Source: Pestalotiopsis fici W106-1 (taxonomy: Eukaryota > Ascomycota > Sordariomycetes > Amphisphaeriales > Sporocadaceae). From it: a stretch of 64,000 bases of DNA. The stretch lies in NCBI RefSeq assembly GCF_000516985.1, contig NW_006917096.1:186001-250000 (forward strand), read 5' to 3'. Shown here piece by piece: positions 22,575 through 34,172 of this stretch. The number at the start of each line of letters is the position of its first letter. Positions within the stretch are counted from its first letter, which is position 1. A program made the translations under genes and the position numbers. The notes beneath the pieces were generated by a model. It was not told the DNA's origin. It did no database searches and saw only the letters and a list, made by a program, of their open reading frames with translations.

Positions 22575-23485
22575 TTATCGACGCGGAGCAGCTTGGCCGG
22601 TAGCCGCAGGTCGGGGACCACCAGCCATCTGGTTGTTCATGCGGTTCGACCTAGGACATATTAGCATTGCGAACCAAGAAGCCCTGCCTGAACAGGCAGA
22701 CTTACATCATAGTTCGGCTGAGCATGGACACGCAGACCATGAAGAGCCAGCTGGGGATCAAGTTGAAGAACCAGAGAACATAGCCAACAATAGTGGACAG
22801 TCCGTTCTGGGCGAACCAGCCATTGAATGGGTGGAAGATACCGTCGTGCAGCTTGGCCTGCTCCTTGTAGCCATCCTGCTGCAGCTTGACAAAGTCGTCG
22901 CTGGTGACGGTGGTCATGTTGAGGCGCTTGGCCCAGAGGTTGATGGAAGCTGGAGGAGGCAGCATCTCAAAGATCCATAGAGCACCGGCGGGCGCAGACC
23001 AGGAGTTGCACAGAACAGGCTCATCCTCGCAGTTGAGCAGTGCAGTGTGAGGAGCGCCGGGGGTGACGGCGAACTTGGCCGCAGTCTGGTTGAAGGCCTC
23101 CTCGATGCGATCGCAGTGACCTGTACTAGTTAGCATTGCTATTTGCACGTATATTTTCACGATCCATAGACGTGTACAATGCTTGTCACGTACCGAAGCA
23201 AGTCTTGTTTCTACCAGTGATCAACACCCAAGTCTCCTCGGGTGTGGTGCTCTGGGGCGACACATGGCCGTACAGAACGTCCCTCCAGTTCTCCAGGGTA
23301 ATAACATCCATCTTCAGCTCGCCAATCTTGGCCTCTGCGGCCCCGATGGGATCCGACTTGCTCGGGTTCGGAACATAGGACCAGAACTTATCCAGGTAGT
23401 TTTGGAATTGGGCCTGGTATTGCGGAACTTCTTGCGCGCTGGCCAGGAGGGGCAAAGCGGCAGCGATGGCGGTAGAGAAGCGCAT
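22575..23485 (-). CDS. ER/secretory-pathway membrane protein, possible thioredoxin-like fold
   Basis: Three exons (23194-23485, 22706-23120, 22575-22650) give 260 aa with introns of 73 and 55 nt. Residues 1-17 are a signal peptide cut after ASA. The luminal part contains ETWVLITGRNKTCFGHC, then a potential N-glycan (NQT), then TALLNCEDEPVLCNSWSAPAGALWIFEMLPPP. The order strand, Cys-x3-Cys, helix, strand with Cys and Trp, resembles a thioredoxin-like fold (inference). A hydrophobic segment near the end (LSTIVGYVLWFFNLIPSW and on) is a membrane anchor, leaving a short tail ending APRR on the cytosolic side. I recall similar unnamed proteins in many filamentous ascomycetes but no assigned function. 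It is convergent with cnl2. Confidence 0.8.
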
Positions 23486-24424
23486 CTTGACCAATATACG
23501 CGCAGGACAGCGGGATGTTGGATGTAATATGTACAAGATACGGGACGACGGGTCGGCTGTGGGAAAGGGAGCTATGACAGCTGGACCTAGAGAGCACTTG
23601 ATTTTTATGATGTAAGCCGGAGGGGTTCTAGTAAGTGAGACAATGTGCGCAACCTAGGTGTTGCAATGGAAGGTTCCTTACCTGGGTCAAGTTATAGCAG
23701 AAAAAAAGACAAGCCGTGTGTTCAATGAACCGGTGGAACAGGGGACTTGGACTGGCGAGACCGTGGTTGAAAAGGACAGAGAGGACCCTGGATTGATTCG
23801 AATCCGTGAGATTCCACTCGGTGCGACGAGTCCAGTAGGTACGCGCCTCCAACGCTAAGAAAGCAGACGGACAGCGAGTTCCATCCTACCTGGTCGATGG
23901 CATGGATGCCAAGCAATGGGGAAAGCTCCAGTAGACTGGTTGGCTGAGAAGCTACATGGGCAGCACCTAGGCGTGTTGGGTAAGGTCTTGTAATGCTCGG
24001 CAGGGAACGAGATTTGTTGGAACTGGCAACGCTATGAAAGATGGCACGGCAGCTCAACAGCTCTTGATAGGTAATACTGCTACAATGATTGATGATATAC
24101 TCGTGCTTCGTCTGTGCAAAACCATTGCCTGATCCGTTCACTCCATTGGCTAGGTACAATATTTCTTTTTACTGAAAGCTGCTGCCGTTGGTCATGGACA
24201 GGAGCTTGCAGATCCACTTTTTCCTCAAGCACAGAGCCCCAACCATCAATTGTCGTTCCCAAGTTTCTCATCCCATGCTCCGTATTTATTGATTGTACCA
24301 ATTGCTTATCGTTATCAATAACAACGGCCGTTGTATGCGGTTCGCGCCGCAGCAAGACAAGACAATAAGAACGGCATTCGCGATAATTTTAATGGTGTAG
24401 CACTTTTGCTCTCATGTATTTCTA
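23486..24424. promoter_or_regulatory. divergent intergenic region, ER-protein gene / CENP-Q gene
   Basis: 939 bp between opposite start codons. No gene is seen. A tRNA B-box-like word at 23795-23805 has no matching A box or cloverleaf. Confidence 0.55.
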
Positions 24425-26449
24425 ATGGTATGTTTATCTCAATCCTGCGTCTTCATCCAATATTAACTCGCATTTTTGCAGGCAAAAGAGACGGCGAACC
24501 AAAAGCGCAAGCGCGGCCGAACTGCGAACGCGTCTCGAGATGATGTCAACGCGTCGCAAACCCAACTGACGCTCACGACAAATGGCGCCATATCTCGGCC
24601 ACAAAATAACGATGCCGATGACAATGATGTCGGCGAGGAATCGCGGCCCAAGAAACGCGGTAGAAAGGCCAAGGAACCATCTGCAGCGCAGGCAGAACCA
24701 GAGGAGCCTGCTCTAGAGGTAGAACCGCCGCCCAAGAAGAAGCGCGGACGTCCCTCATTGCAGAAAGCGCAAGAGATGGAACGAGAGGAGATCGAGGAAC
24801 CTCTACCCGAGGAGCCGAAGCCGAAAAGGCGCGGCAGACCTGCTGCGCCTACAAGAGATACTCAGAATGCAGACGAGGAGGATTTGAGTGGAGTCGCACA
24901 AAATAAACCTCCAAAGAAACGTGGCAGGCCTTTTCTGAATCGGTCCCAAGAGAGCTCCCAGGTCGAGAACTCGCCCGACACATCACAGGTCAAAAAGCGC
25001 GGGCGGCCTCGCCAGCCTGAACAAAAAGACAATACAGAGGTCACAGCTGATGAAGCCGATAATGAAGGCCACAGCAACTCGAGCTTATTGAGGCGTAGTG
25101 GCCGGGACAAAAGGAAAGCCAACAGACGACAGCCCACCCCCGAGGCACAGTCGGAACCTGACGAAGTGGAAGAGGAACCCGATGGGGCAAGCAGCCCACG
25201 GAAGGGGGCCAATGGCACACGGTCAGGTCGTCCTGTGAAGAGGGGTGGCCAAGGTGATGAAGATAAATCTCCAGAAGAGGTGTCTCAGCCCAAGAAGGCC
25301 AAGAAAAGGGGCCGACCTTCGCTCCAAGCCAAAGCCGATGACGCCCCTTCAGCCACAGAAGCAGAAAAATCAGCGCCCAGTAAGCGTGGACGCAGATCTA
25401 ATGACAAAGGAGCTCCGGATGTAGCACCCAACAAACAAGAAAAGAAGAGACGTGGTCGGCCTTCTCTCAATCAGGATAAACAAGATGACCAAGATGAGCC
25501 TGTGGCAAACCAAAAGTCCCGGCGTGGGCGGAAGAATCGACAGGCAGAGCCGGAAGAACAAGACGATGCAGAGGCAGAGTCTGCTCAAGAAGATGAGTCC
25601 TCGACGAAGTCCGGGAAGACAGCCATCAAACGAGGGCGGAAACGTCGCACTGAACAGGAGGATACCAGATCACAGTCATCTTCGCCTGAACCTGCCCCGT
25701 ATCGCCATTTGGCAATGCGCACACGGAAAATTACGCGACAAGTCATACAAGAAAAGTGGTCACCCTTGGATCCGACTTCTGTAGAAGGAGTATCCGAGCT
25801 CTTGCAAATGTCAACTCTCCCGGTTCTTTTACGACTAAATAACTTGACAAAGCACTCTCAAGCTACAGCAGCCTTGAATGCAATCACCAACAAGCTGCGA
25901 TCAAAACTTACTCGTGGGCTGCCCTTCCCGCCAGCCACCACATCGAACAAGAGGGAAGATGAGCTCAGCTACGAGACCACGCTTGATGGCATACAAAACA
26001 CGGAGGCTCAGCTGGATCCTCTAATACACAGCGTCGCATTGTTGCGCAAAGAAAAAGAGCGTGCAGAGAAGGAGCTCGATCAAGAGTATAAACTCCTCAA
26101 TTCAATCACTGCAAATGCAAGGTCCGAGATCAGAGGCCGAAGAGAGCAACTGAGAAAGATACATCCCCTGGTCCCAGAACTCAAGCACGACACAGAAGGC
26201 TTGGACGTTGGAAGGCGAGACGAATTTTGTCCGATTGAAGAAGCCACAGGCAAGACCTTTGTTGGTCTTGAAGATGAGGAACTTTTAGGACTTACTGGGC
26301 AGCTTGGAAATCACATGGAAAGCATGCGCGGAAATCTGCAGCAGATTGAGGGCGTAGCACCAGCCATTGCGCAAGGTCGTGCTGCTCTAAAGTTGGCACT
26401 CATGCCACATCTAGATCAGGACACTTTCGAGCAGGTCGTGCTTGGATAA
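24425..26449 (+). CDS. fta7: CENP-Q (Fta7/Okp1) family kinetochore protein with multiple AT-hooks
   Basis: Exons 24425-24427 and 24482-26449 give 656 aa. The first coding exon is just the ATG, followed at once by a 54-nt intron (GTATGT donor, TATTAAC branch, TTTTGCAG acceptor). The second exon lacks a suitable ATG and the frame upstream in the intron region meets a stop. Residues of about 1-400 are disordered and basic-acidic, with six RGRP cores plus RGRK and RGRR variants, i.e. AT-hook minor-groove binders. Residues of about 415-650 are the CENP-Q domain: LAMRTRKITRQVIQEKW, a helical LPVLLRLNNL stretch, a long coiled coil, then LRKIHPLVPEL. CENP-Q is a CCAN subunit that contacts centromeric nucleosomes and the outer kinetochore. 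Confidence 0.87.
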
Positions 26450-26577
26450 AGATTTTGCATGCGACTAAACCTTCAATTGGCTACATTATGAGTTACGATT
26501 CAACGAGGAAATGCACAAGAATTGTCGAAGTTCAAGCAGATATATACCCGTGCGCACAGTCTTCACATCCTGCAGTC

Positions 26578-29281
26578 CTAACATAAGATCCGTATGCGCC
26601 TATCTCCAGAAACCCCAGTCATGAACTCGCTAGAATGACGCCCCATGACGGTGATTGATGGACTGCCAAACTCGGTGATGATCTTGCGTCTCTTGGTCGT
26701 GACGCCGTCGTTGTCATTACTAGCAAGCTCGTCCCGCCGTCGCTCCATCAGCGAGTCTCCTTCGAGTCCCAAGAAGTGGCGATGTTTCTCCTCGACCAAG
26801 GGATTCATGTGATACGTGATGACTGGCGTGTCTTCGTCGCCTTCACCCGAGACTTCCCCATGCTCATCTCGCGCCGCACCCGCCGCGTTCCTGACCACTT
26901 GTGCCTTTAAGCTGTCCCTCTCGCGCCTGAGGCGCTGCAGCGCCGCCTCGACGTCTTCGCGCACCACGCTGGCCTTGCGGATCTGCTCCTCGGCGGACCG
27001 GCGGGCGCCCACGGCGTCCTTGAGCTTGGCCTCGGTGGCGAGGCGGTCCATGGCCACCTGCTTCAGCTCGGCCTCGACCGACTCCTTTTCCTCCATGGCC
27101 GCCTTGATCTGCGCGTCGATATTGTCTTCAATACTGGGCAGGACGCCGCCGTCTTGCTGGTCATTGGACTGGAAAAGGGCCCTATTTGCGTGGTCGCGCT
27201 CCTCCTCGAGTAACTGGAGTTGCGTCTTGAGCAGGTCGCGAGATTCGAGCGCCTCCCGGAGTTGGGCCTTGAGGGTTGCTCTCGCTTCAATGGCTTCCTT
27301 CATCTGGGTCTCGCTCGCGTCTCTGTTCTCGAGTGCCTCGCGAAGTTGACTCGACACGTCTTGAAACTTTTTGAGCTCCACGGTGTCGGAAGGCATGTCC
27401 GAGACGTTCTGCAAACGAGAAATCATGACATCCCGGGATTGTAGCGCTTCTTCGAATTGCTGGACTTGGGCCCGTAGTTCATCACGAGACACGAGTGCTT
27501 GATCCAGCTCTGCCTTCATGACTGACTTTGCTTCAATGGCATTCTTTTCCCGTGTTTCGGCAGCCGCTTTCTCCTGCAGCATGGCATCTACTCGTGACTC
27601 GGCGGCCTCTTTGGCATCAATGGCCTCTTTGACTTGCGCGAAGCTGGCGTCTCTGGCTTCGAGTAGTTCTCTCAAGGTGGCTTCACAATCCTTTTTGTCC
27701 TTGATAGCTTCCTGAAGCTCTGCCTCTAATGCAGCTTTGACTTTGTTCAATTCGCGAGCTTTGGCCTCTGCCTTGGCGACTGCATCTTGTTCGTGTCCAG
27801 TATCTTTCAGCGTTGCCTCAGTGGCGCGTGCATCTCGTTCCTCGCGCATATCCGCCATCAGTTTCTTGACCTCCTTGTCTTGCTTTTCTAGAACAGCTCT
27901 GGCTTCCGTGAGCTGATGCTCCATTTGTTTGCGATCCTCTCGTGCATTTTCCAACTTTGTCTTCAAGGTCGCAATCGCGTCGTCTCGCGTGGTTCCGAGC
28001 CCCGTCGGCGACAGGAGTTCCTTCAGCTCGAGCTCCAGCGCCTTGCGAAGCTGTGGCTCATCACACTGCCTCATCTCCTCTTCGATTGCTCTCTTGATCT
28101 CGCCGCGAATCGCCTTTCTCATGTCTGCCCCGATTGTCCCTGCCGCGTCGTCATCGCTCAAAATGTCGAGCCACCCATCTGGGAGCGCGACCGAGATCTT
28201 GGCTTTTTCTGATGTCGTATTAGACTTGGGCTTTTCTTTTCGCTTTTCTGGCTTGGCGCTACTTGTATTGACAACTGGATTGCGCAGTACCGCCAGTGAT
28301 CTCGAGTCCGTGGTTCCATCGTACAATCCCTTTGCGACTGCCTCTCCTCCGACCCGCGCGATCCAGGCGTCCCAGCTCATAAAGTCGGAGCCGCCGCCAC
28401 TCCTACTAGTAGAACTAGGAGTCTCATAGAACTTTGCCAGCATCTGCGAGGCTGTGGCTCGGCAATCGGCTTCCCAAATCACGACCTCCTTCATCCCGCG
28501 TAGATCGAGCGTCCCACGAGCCGGCTTGGCCGTCGCAATCGCATAGAGACGACTCCACGCCTCGTGATACGTACGATTCGATCCCGGACGGTACTGATCC
28601 GCAAGTTCCGCCAGCGTGGCAAAGAGCGACCACATGTCCGAGGCATGGATCCGCGTCTCGCGGGCCTGCGCCTCGGGTGCCCGGTACGGATCCATCCGGA
28701 GGCTTAAGGCCGGGTGCTCGGCGTCGATGCGCAGACCAAAATTGGCCAGCTTCAACGTGAGATTACCGTTGCGGTCCTCGGAGTAGAAAATATTGCCGGG
28801 GCGCACGTCGCGATGTACGATGCCGTTGGCCGCCAGGTGCTGTAGCGCTTTGAGCATGCACCGGCATGTTGCGTCGACGACCTCGCTTAGGGGAAAGAGG
28901 CCGGACGCCTTGACGCGGTAGATATTGCCGGGAAGAGACGGTCGCACGATTTCAATGTGAGTTCCGCTGTCGGATTCTCGAGCGCCGGAATAGCCAAAGG
29001 TGTAGGGCTGGTTATGTGTAAGATAGTCTGCTTGCACTGAGACGAGGAGGAATTGACTGGGTACCTACGAAGCAGTTCATTGCCTTGGAACTCTTCCGTA
29101 TATATTCCATCTCACTCCTCCATCTTGCTTCCTCCTGCTGACTGAAGGTGATGGCTATGCGCTTGACAACGACTACTTCTTTCGTGTCTGGTGATTTCTC
29201 CTGTCGATGTTTACTTCGCCCACGAGGAGGAGACCGCGAGGCCTTTCGCCGCCGGTTTTCGAATGCTGAAGCGAGTCTCAT
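26578..29281 (-). CDS. degenerate protein-kinase domain fused to a long coiled coil
   Basis: Exons 29069-29281 and 26578-29007 give 880 aa. The 61-nt intron has a GTAGGT donor and an ACCAG acceptor after a CATAAC branch site. Residues 35-230 follow the kinase fold: VVVVKR (beta-3 Lys40), RWRSEMEY (alpha-C Glu), GIVHRDVRPGN (catalytic loop, D138), then LKLANFG where DFG should be (Asp replaced by Asn160), and YRAPEAQ. No glycine-rich loop is visible. Residues of about 330-770 are almost continuous coiled coil with repeated ALE-RD/E-A blocks. The C-terminus is basic (TTKRRKI). Loss of the DFG Asp and of the Gly loop suggests a pseudokinase or a weak kinase (inference). It is convergent with fta7 at 128 bp. 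Confidence 0.8.
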
Positions 29282-30082
29282 CTTGTTGTTCCGACAGGCA
29301 CCTGGCAGAGAAGTCTACCAAGACGTGAAGGAGAAAGAGTCGTAAGCAAGACATGATGGACATTGAGCCTGCAGCTCCGATTTCTTTGTTTCACTTAGAT
29401 GTTAAGATGTTGCCGGTTACGCATACTGAATTGAGGAGTCCTTGACTTTTAACAAAGACATTTCCTAACACAAAGGAATGAATCTGCATTCAAGCCATAA
29501 ATGCATCCCAACAAGGTGGCTCGAAAGAGTCGTGTCCTCTCGGGCTCTAGCATCAACTTGATGTTCCATAATACGCTCGTCGATACAACTCGAGAATTCT
29601 ACGCCATCACTCAGATTCTCATAATCCGTATTACGTTATAACAGCCGTCGGACTGTGTGTCATCTTGTGTTGACAGTGAGATCTCCTATGACTAACATAT
29701 ATCACTCTTCCCACCGAATAAGGCAGGGCTCGCTTAGATAATTCAAATACTAGTCCAGATATGTATTTAAGATCGTATCCATAGAAACATTTCCAGGGAC
29801 TTTATAGCACAGGTGTGTCCTACTGGAGCGGTGTCGCCCGCAAAATATGCAAAGCTAGCCATCAATTACAGGGGTTTGCGTGATGTCGCCATCGCCGTGG
29901 TCTATCACCAATTCTTGGCGCATCGGTGGGGATTGAGAGAAAAATGCAGTCCACGAGAGTAAATAGGTCGGGATGTCCTGGTGATATATTAAATGCAGCT
30001 CTGCCTGTCTTATGCATGTATGGTTCTGTTGATCTCTACCAATAAAGTAGATTAACATTCCGGTCGGTCCAAAGCGATCAAC
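29282..30082. promoter_or_regulatory. divergent intergenic region
   Basis: 801 bp between the kinase-like gene and the UNC93-like transporter, which start in opposite directions. No TCGGAAA word is present on either strand. No gene is seen. Confidence 0.55.
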
Positions 30083-31814
30083 ATGTCCAAAAGCGTCCCG
30101 GCCACCACCGTCTCGGCACCCGAGCCCCGTCGCCGGACATGGTACCACACGACGCTATTCAACGCCTTTGTAATAGGCGGCGTCGGGTTCTTAGCACCGG
30201 GTCTGTGGAATGCCATGAACTCTCTAGGCGCCGGCGGCGCACAGGAGCCGTACCTGGTCAACGCGGCCAATGCTCTCGTGTTTGCCATCATGGGCTTCCT
30301 CTGCCTATTTGGCGCCCCCATTGCCAACCGCATCGGCCTCCATTGGACGCTGTTCCTAGGTGCAATCGGCTATCCCATCTACTCGGCGGGCCTGTACTGC
30401 AATAACCGGTACGGCAATGTTTGGCTCGTCCTCGTGGGGGCCGTCACCTGCGGATTCAGCGCCGGTTTGTTCTGGGCCAGTGAAGGTGCCGTGGCTGTAA
30501 GTACTAATATTCTGTCGTGTGCTTGCTTTCAGCACGTTGTTCTCGAAGAGTCTGGGTCCCAGATTTTAATTCCCGGTCCCATATTTTGTCCCGGGAAATG
30601 CATACCTACCTTACCCTTTTAACTCAAACTCGAGCACTTGTGGAAATTCTTACACGATCGAGGAGGATAAGAAGCTAATACATGTCGACTCATCAGTTGG
30701 GGTACCCAGAGCCGGGCAAGCGTGGCCGATATATGAACATCTGGCTGCTTTTCCGCACCGGTGGCCCCCTGCTTGGTGGCGCCATTGTTCTCGGGCTCAA
30801 CCATTCTGCAGGCCAAAAAGCCAAGGGGAAAGTCGGGTCCGAGACGTACCTCGTCTTTGTGGCGCTGCAGTGCATCGCCGCGCCGCTGGCCCTGGCTCTC
30901 TCGCCCCCCGACAAGGTCGAGAGGGCCGACGGCAGCCGCGTCGTCATCAAGGCGGAAAAGTCATTCAGGGCCGAGTTCCAGGCCCTGTGGCAGACGAGCA
31001 AGCGCAAGGATATCCTCTTGCTTTTGCCCATCTTTTGGGCGGCGTATTTTAACCAGTACAATGGCAACTTTCAGACTTGTAAGTCACAAAATCAGAGCAC
31101 AAAGTCAGAATCTCAAGCGAGTAACGATAGAGTATGTGCAAGAAGAACAAGTGTTGATGTGGTGTAATTACTAGATTACTTTGGAGTCCGCGCGCGAGCC
31201 CTGATTGGCCTGGTGATCAACTTTGGCACGCTGCTGTCGTCGCAGCTAATCAGCACCCTGCTCGACTACAAGGGCTTGGCAGTCAAGAAGCGTATCGTCT
31301 ACGGTTTCTGGTACGTTGTGCTGTTGCACATTGTCGCTTGGGTCTACGCCTGGGTCGTCCAGGAAAAGTACACGGCCAACCCGCCCGCCTATGACTGGGA
31401 GGACAAGGGATTCGTCGAGGGTTTCTTTGTTCTGCTCCTGTGGGACTTTTCCCGGCAGGCCCTGCAGAACTGGCTATACTACCTGGTCGCGACCAAGACG
31501 GATAACATTTCCGAGCTGACTCGATTCTCTGGCATCCTGAGAGGTCAAGAGAGTTTTGGCCAAGCCGTCAGCTATGGCTTGAACACACGAAAGTGGGTTG
31601 GAGGTCGTGTCCCTCTGGCTGTGAATACTATTTTGCTTGGTAGGTGATTCAAGATGGATTAATTCAATGGTGAATTCCCTGCTAACATTTAACACCATCA
31701 GGCCTGGCAGCTATTCCCACATGGTTGGTGGTTCGTGACCATGTCCCAGTTGAGACAACTGAGGCTGAGCCAGAGGAAGTGCCAGGAGCCAAGGGTCCAG
31801 AAATTATCGTATAA
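30083..31814 (+). CDS. UNC93-like major-facilitator membrane protein
   Basis: Four exons (30083-30496, 30697-31078, 31175-31639, 31702-31814) give 457 aa. About ten to twelve hydrophobic helices are visible. Family elements are GVGFLAPGLWNAMNSLGAGG in helix 1, GFSAGLFWASEGAVA before the first junction, GYPEPGKRGRYMNIWLLFR, and FWAAYFNQYNGNF. This matches the fungal UNC93/DUF895-type MFS group. Its substrate is unknown; relatives are often described as possible ion-channel regulators or transporters. The first intron (200 nt) is long and splits the SEGA-type motif in phase 0. The gene is tail-to-tail with the galactonate dehydratase and may or may not belong to that cluster. Its promoter lacks the TCGGAAA word. 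Confidence 0.87.
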
Positions 31815-32211
31815 TCAATATGGGCGGAGGCGAAGTCGCCGTTTTATGATCATGGGAAGATGTCATGTCTTGAAGATTCTGCATAGCTGAGATCAAGGTC
31901 TTGAAGTTTGGATTGTTCGCGATCTTCTTTTCAATCTGCTGAGCCCAATGTTTACTAACCTAGTGCCAACGTTCGTGACGATGACATGCGGGCCGGGTAT
32001 AATCTCCTCTGGTGAGAAAGATGCCTCGGGGGAGATGATCGGATCTATTAGGACTCCACGGGCGCAATCTGACGCACAGCACACAACGTTTGAATCAATC
32101 AAATACCATTAACACCAATGAAGCTGCTTTTGTAGAATTGGGTACACAACTAGCCTAGGTGTATAGCTCTAGTAAAGGAATGTACAACAGGCCAAGTACT
32201 ACCAACATATG
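31815..32211. other. intergenic between convergent genes
   Basis: 397 bp holding the 3' flanks of the UNC93-like and dehydratase genes. No gene is seen. Confidence 0.6.
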
Positions 32212-33574
32212 TTACCATTCCCGAATTTCAGCCCCAGGCCCAGTAAATCCAGGACTGATCCAAGCTTTGCAATCGGTGGACAAGCTGCGCACTTGATCCT
32301 CATCAATCTCTATACCAAGGCCGGGGCCATTAGGAATATCGATGTAACCATCTGTAACCTTCCAAACCTCTGGGTTTTTGATATAAGTATTCAAATCTTG
32401 GCCGGTGCTATTATAGTGAATGCCCAAGCTCATTTCTTGGATTGCAAAATTAGCAGTAACAATATCGACTTGTACGTTTGCTGCCAGTGCAATAGGACCC
32501 AAAGGACAGTGCGGTGCCAAAGCCACGTCGTAGGTTTCAGCCATGGCGGCGATCCTGCGCATTTCCGAAATGCCGCCCACATGGCTGATATCAGGTTGCA
32601 GGATATCGACGCAACCGGCTTCCAAGAAGGGTCGCACATCCCACCGACTGTGCAACCTTTCGCCCAACGCAATCGGGCACGCGGTTAGCTTGGACAAGGC
32701 CTGGATGCCTCCGATGTGCTCAGAGAGAAGCGGTTCCTCTATGAACAGCGGCTGGTGAGGTTCGAGCAGCTTAGCAAGCTGCTTCGCCATGGGCTTGTGA
32801 ACCCTGCCGTGGAAGTCAATCCCGGCATCCATGCCTAGAGCTTTAACAGTCTTCAAACGTTGCACGCAATCATCCAAAGCAGACGGCGAGTCTAGCCAGC
32901 CCAGATCCTCCGTGCCGTTCATCTTCACAGCCCTAAACCCCTGCGATCGTCGGGCTAATCTAAAAGTTGTTAGTTAGTTTGAAAAGAGTCTAGACGAGAA
33001 ATCAGAGGGCTTAGGGATCATACGCCTGAGCTTCAACATCGGCCGGCCGATCGCCTCCAATCCAAGCATAGACCTTGAGCTTTGTGCGCAATTTTCCACC
33101 TAGGAGCTGCCAGATGGGTAGACCAATTTTCCTAGCTGTTCCGATGCGTGTTGTGAGCATGGAAATTGACTGAGGATGATACTTTACAGGGTAGTCAGTC
33201 ATCTCACCTTTGAGATCCCACAATGCAATATCGATTCCTGCCAAGGCAGACATGAACACCGGGCCCCCTCGATAAAACCCTGCTCTCCATGACAGTTGCC
33301 AGATGTGCTCCACATCACTTCATCTACCGTGTTAGTCAGCCCTTTTTTTTTTTTTTTTTTGAAGAGCCTGCGCGAGTAAAAGCTAGAGTTGCACTCACTC
33401 GGCTTCCAGTCCCTTGTATTGATCAAACCAAGCATCGAGACACCCTTCGACTGTCTGCGAGTGTCCCTCGAGGGAGGCTTCGCCCCAGCCAACATTACCG
33501 GCGTCGTCGGTGATTTTGACAAACAGCCAACGAGGCGGAACCCGGAAGTATTCCAGAGAAGCAATTTTACCCAT
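32212..33574 (-). CDS. D-galactonate dehydratase (DgoD type, enolase superfamily)
   Basis: Four exons (33399-33574, 33208-33317, 33024-33135, 32212-32959) give 381 aa; E. coli DgoD is 382 aa and aligns almost end to end from my memory of it. The capping domain opens [21 protein letters not shown] and has the [16 protein letters not shown] block. The metal ligands are D181 (with general-base partner H183 in DFHGR), E207/E208 in FIEEP, and E233 in GER; the second catalytic His is H283 in APHCPLGPI. Each is offset by two from the bacterial numbering. The enzyme removes water from an aldonic acid (D-galactonate) to give 2-keto-3-deoxygalactonate. An 18-nt T run sits in intron 1. Two TCGGAAAC words lie about 200 bp upstream. 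This is a different subgroup from fungal L-galactonate dehydratase, which is longer. Confidence 0.92.
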
Positions 33575-34172
33575 GATTGTGAAACGGCTGTCTTTAGCAA
33601 TTTTGAGGCAATCAGCTCTAGCTTATATCGTAAAACATGCGGAAAATTTGTCAAGAGTATGCGTATCCTCACATTTTTGTCTATTATGCCATTGGTGCAT
33701 AGAACTACCTGGCTAGTTAAGGCGGAGGAATGATGATCAAGAGTGGACCGGTAGAGATATCGGAGGCGCGGCTCGGAAACACCAACATGGTCGGAAACCC
33801 GTACAAAGATAGTCTCGGGAAAGTCTTTGCACGAATTTAGAGGATTACTGCCGAAAAGAGAAAAGCCTGATTTCATCGCATGAACTTGTGGCTTGGTCGT
33901 CAGAGATACGGAAGCATGCCGCAACAACAGATCTAACAAACTCCGCGTGTCACGTAGCATTAGCCGAGAACAAGAACCGTCTTATTCACCAATTTTGCTT
34001 CCATGGATACAGAACTAATGAAGCACTTGTAGAGTTCCGTGGTCATGATAATCACCACCAAAGTCGTTTTGCATAGCCGCGAGCAGTCATGAGCAAACAA
34101 TTAGAGCTCGAATTCGATCCTATTTATCTACTTGACTGCACTGACACCACAACGAGCACTGGCAAACTGCCG
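33575..34172 (-). promoter_or_regulatory. promoter region of the galactonate dehydratase gene
   Basis: 598 bp between the dehydratase start and the 3' end of the AKR gene on the same strand. It contains a direct repeat of TCGGAAAC. No gene is seen. Confidence 0.6.
33773..33798. promoter_or_regulatory. two TCGGAAAC words, 18-bp period, upstream of dehydratase
   Basis: Copies at 33773-33780 and 33791-33798 in direct orientation, 199 and 217 bp above the ATG. Same core as sites before the other cluster genes. Candidate site for the cluster's Zn2Cys6 regulator, whose family binds CGG triplets (inference). Confidence 0.45.

Noticed and set aside
23795..23805. tRNA B-box-like word GATTCGAATCC
   Set aside because: No A box at the proper distance and no acceptor-stem pairing around it.
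29041..29068. 28-nt intron in the kinase-like gene
   Set aside because: A 28-nt intron is below the usual size limit; a 61-nt intron with GTAGGT donor, branch site and ACCAG acceptor restores the same frame.
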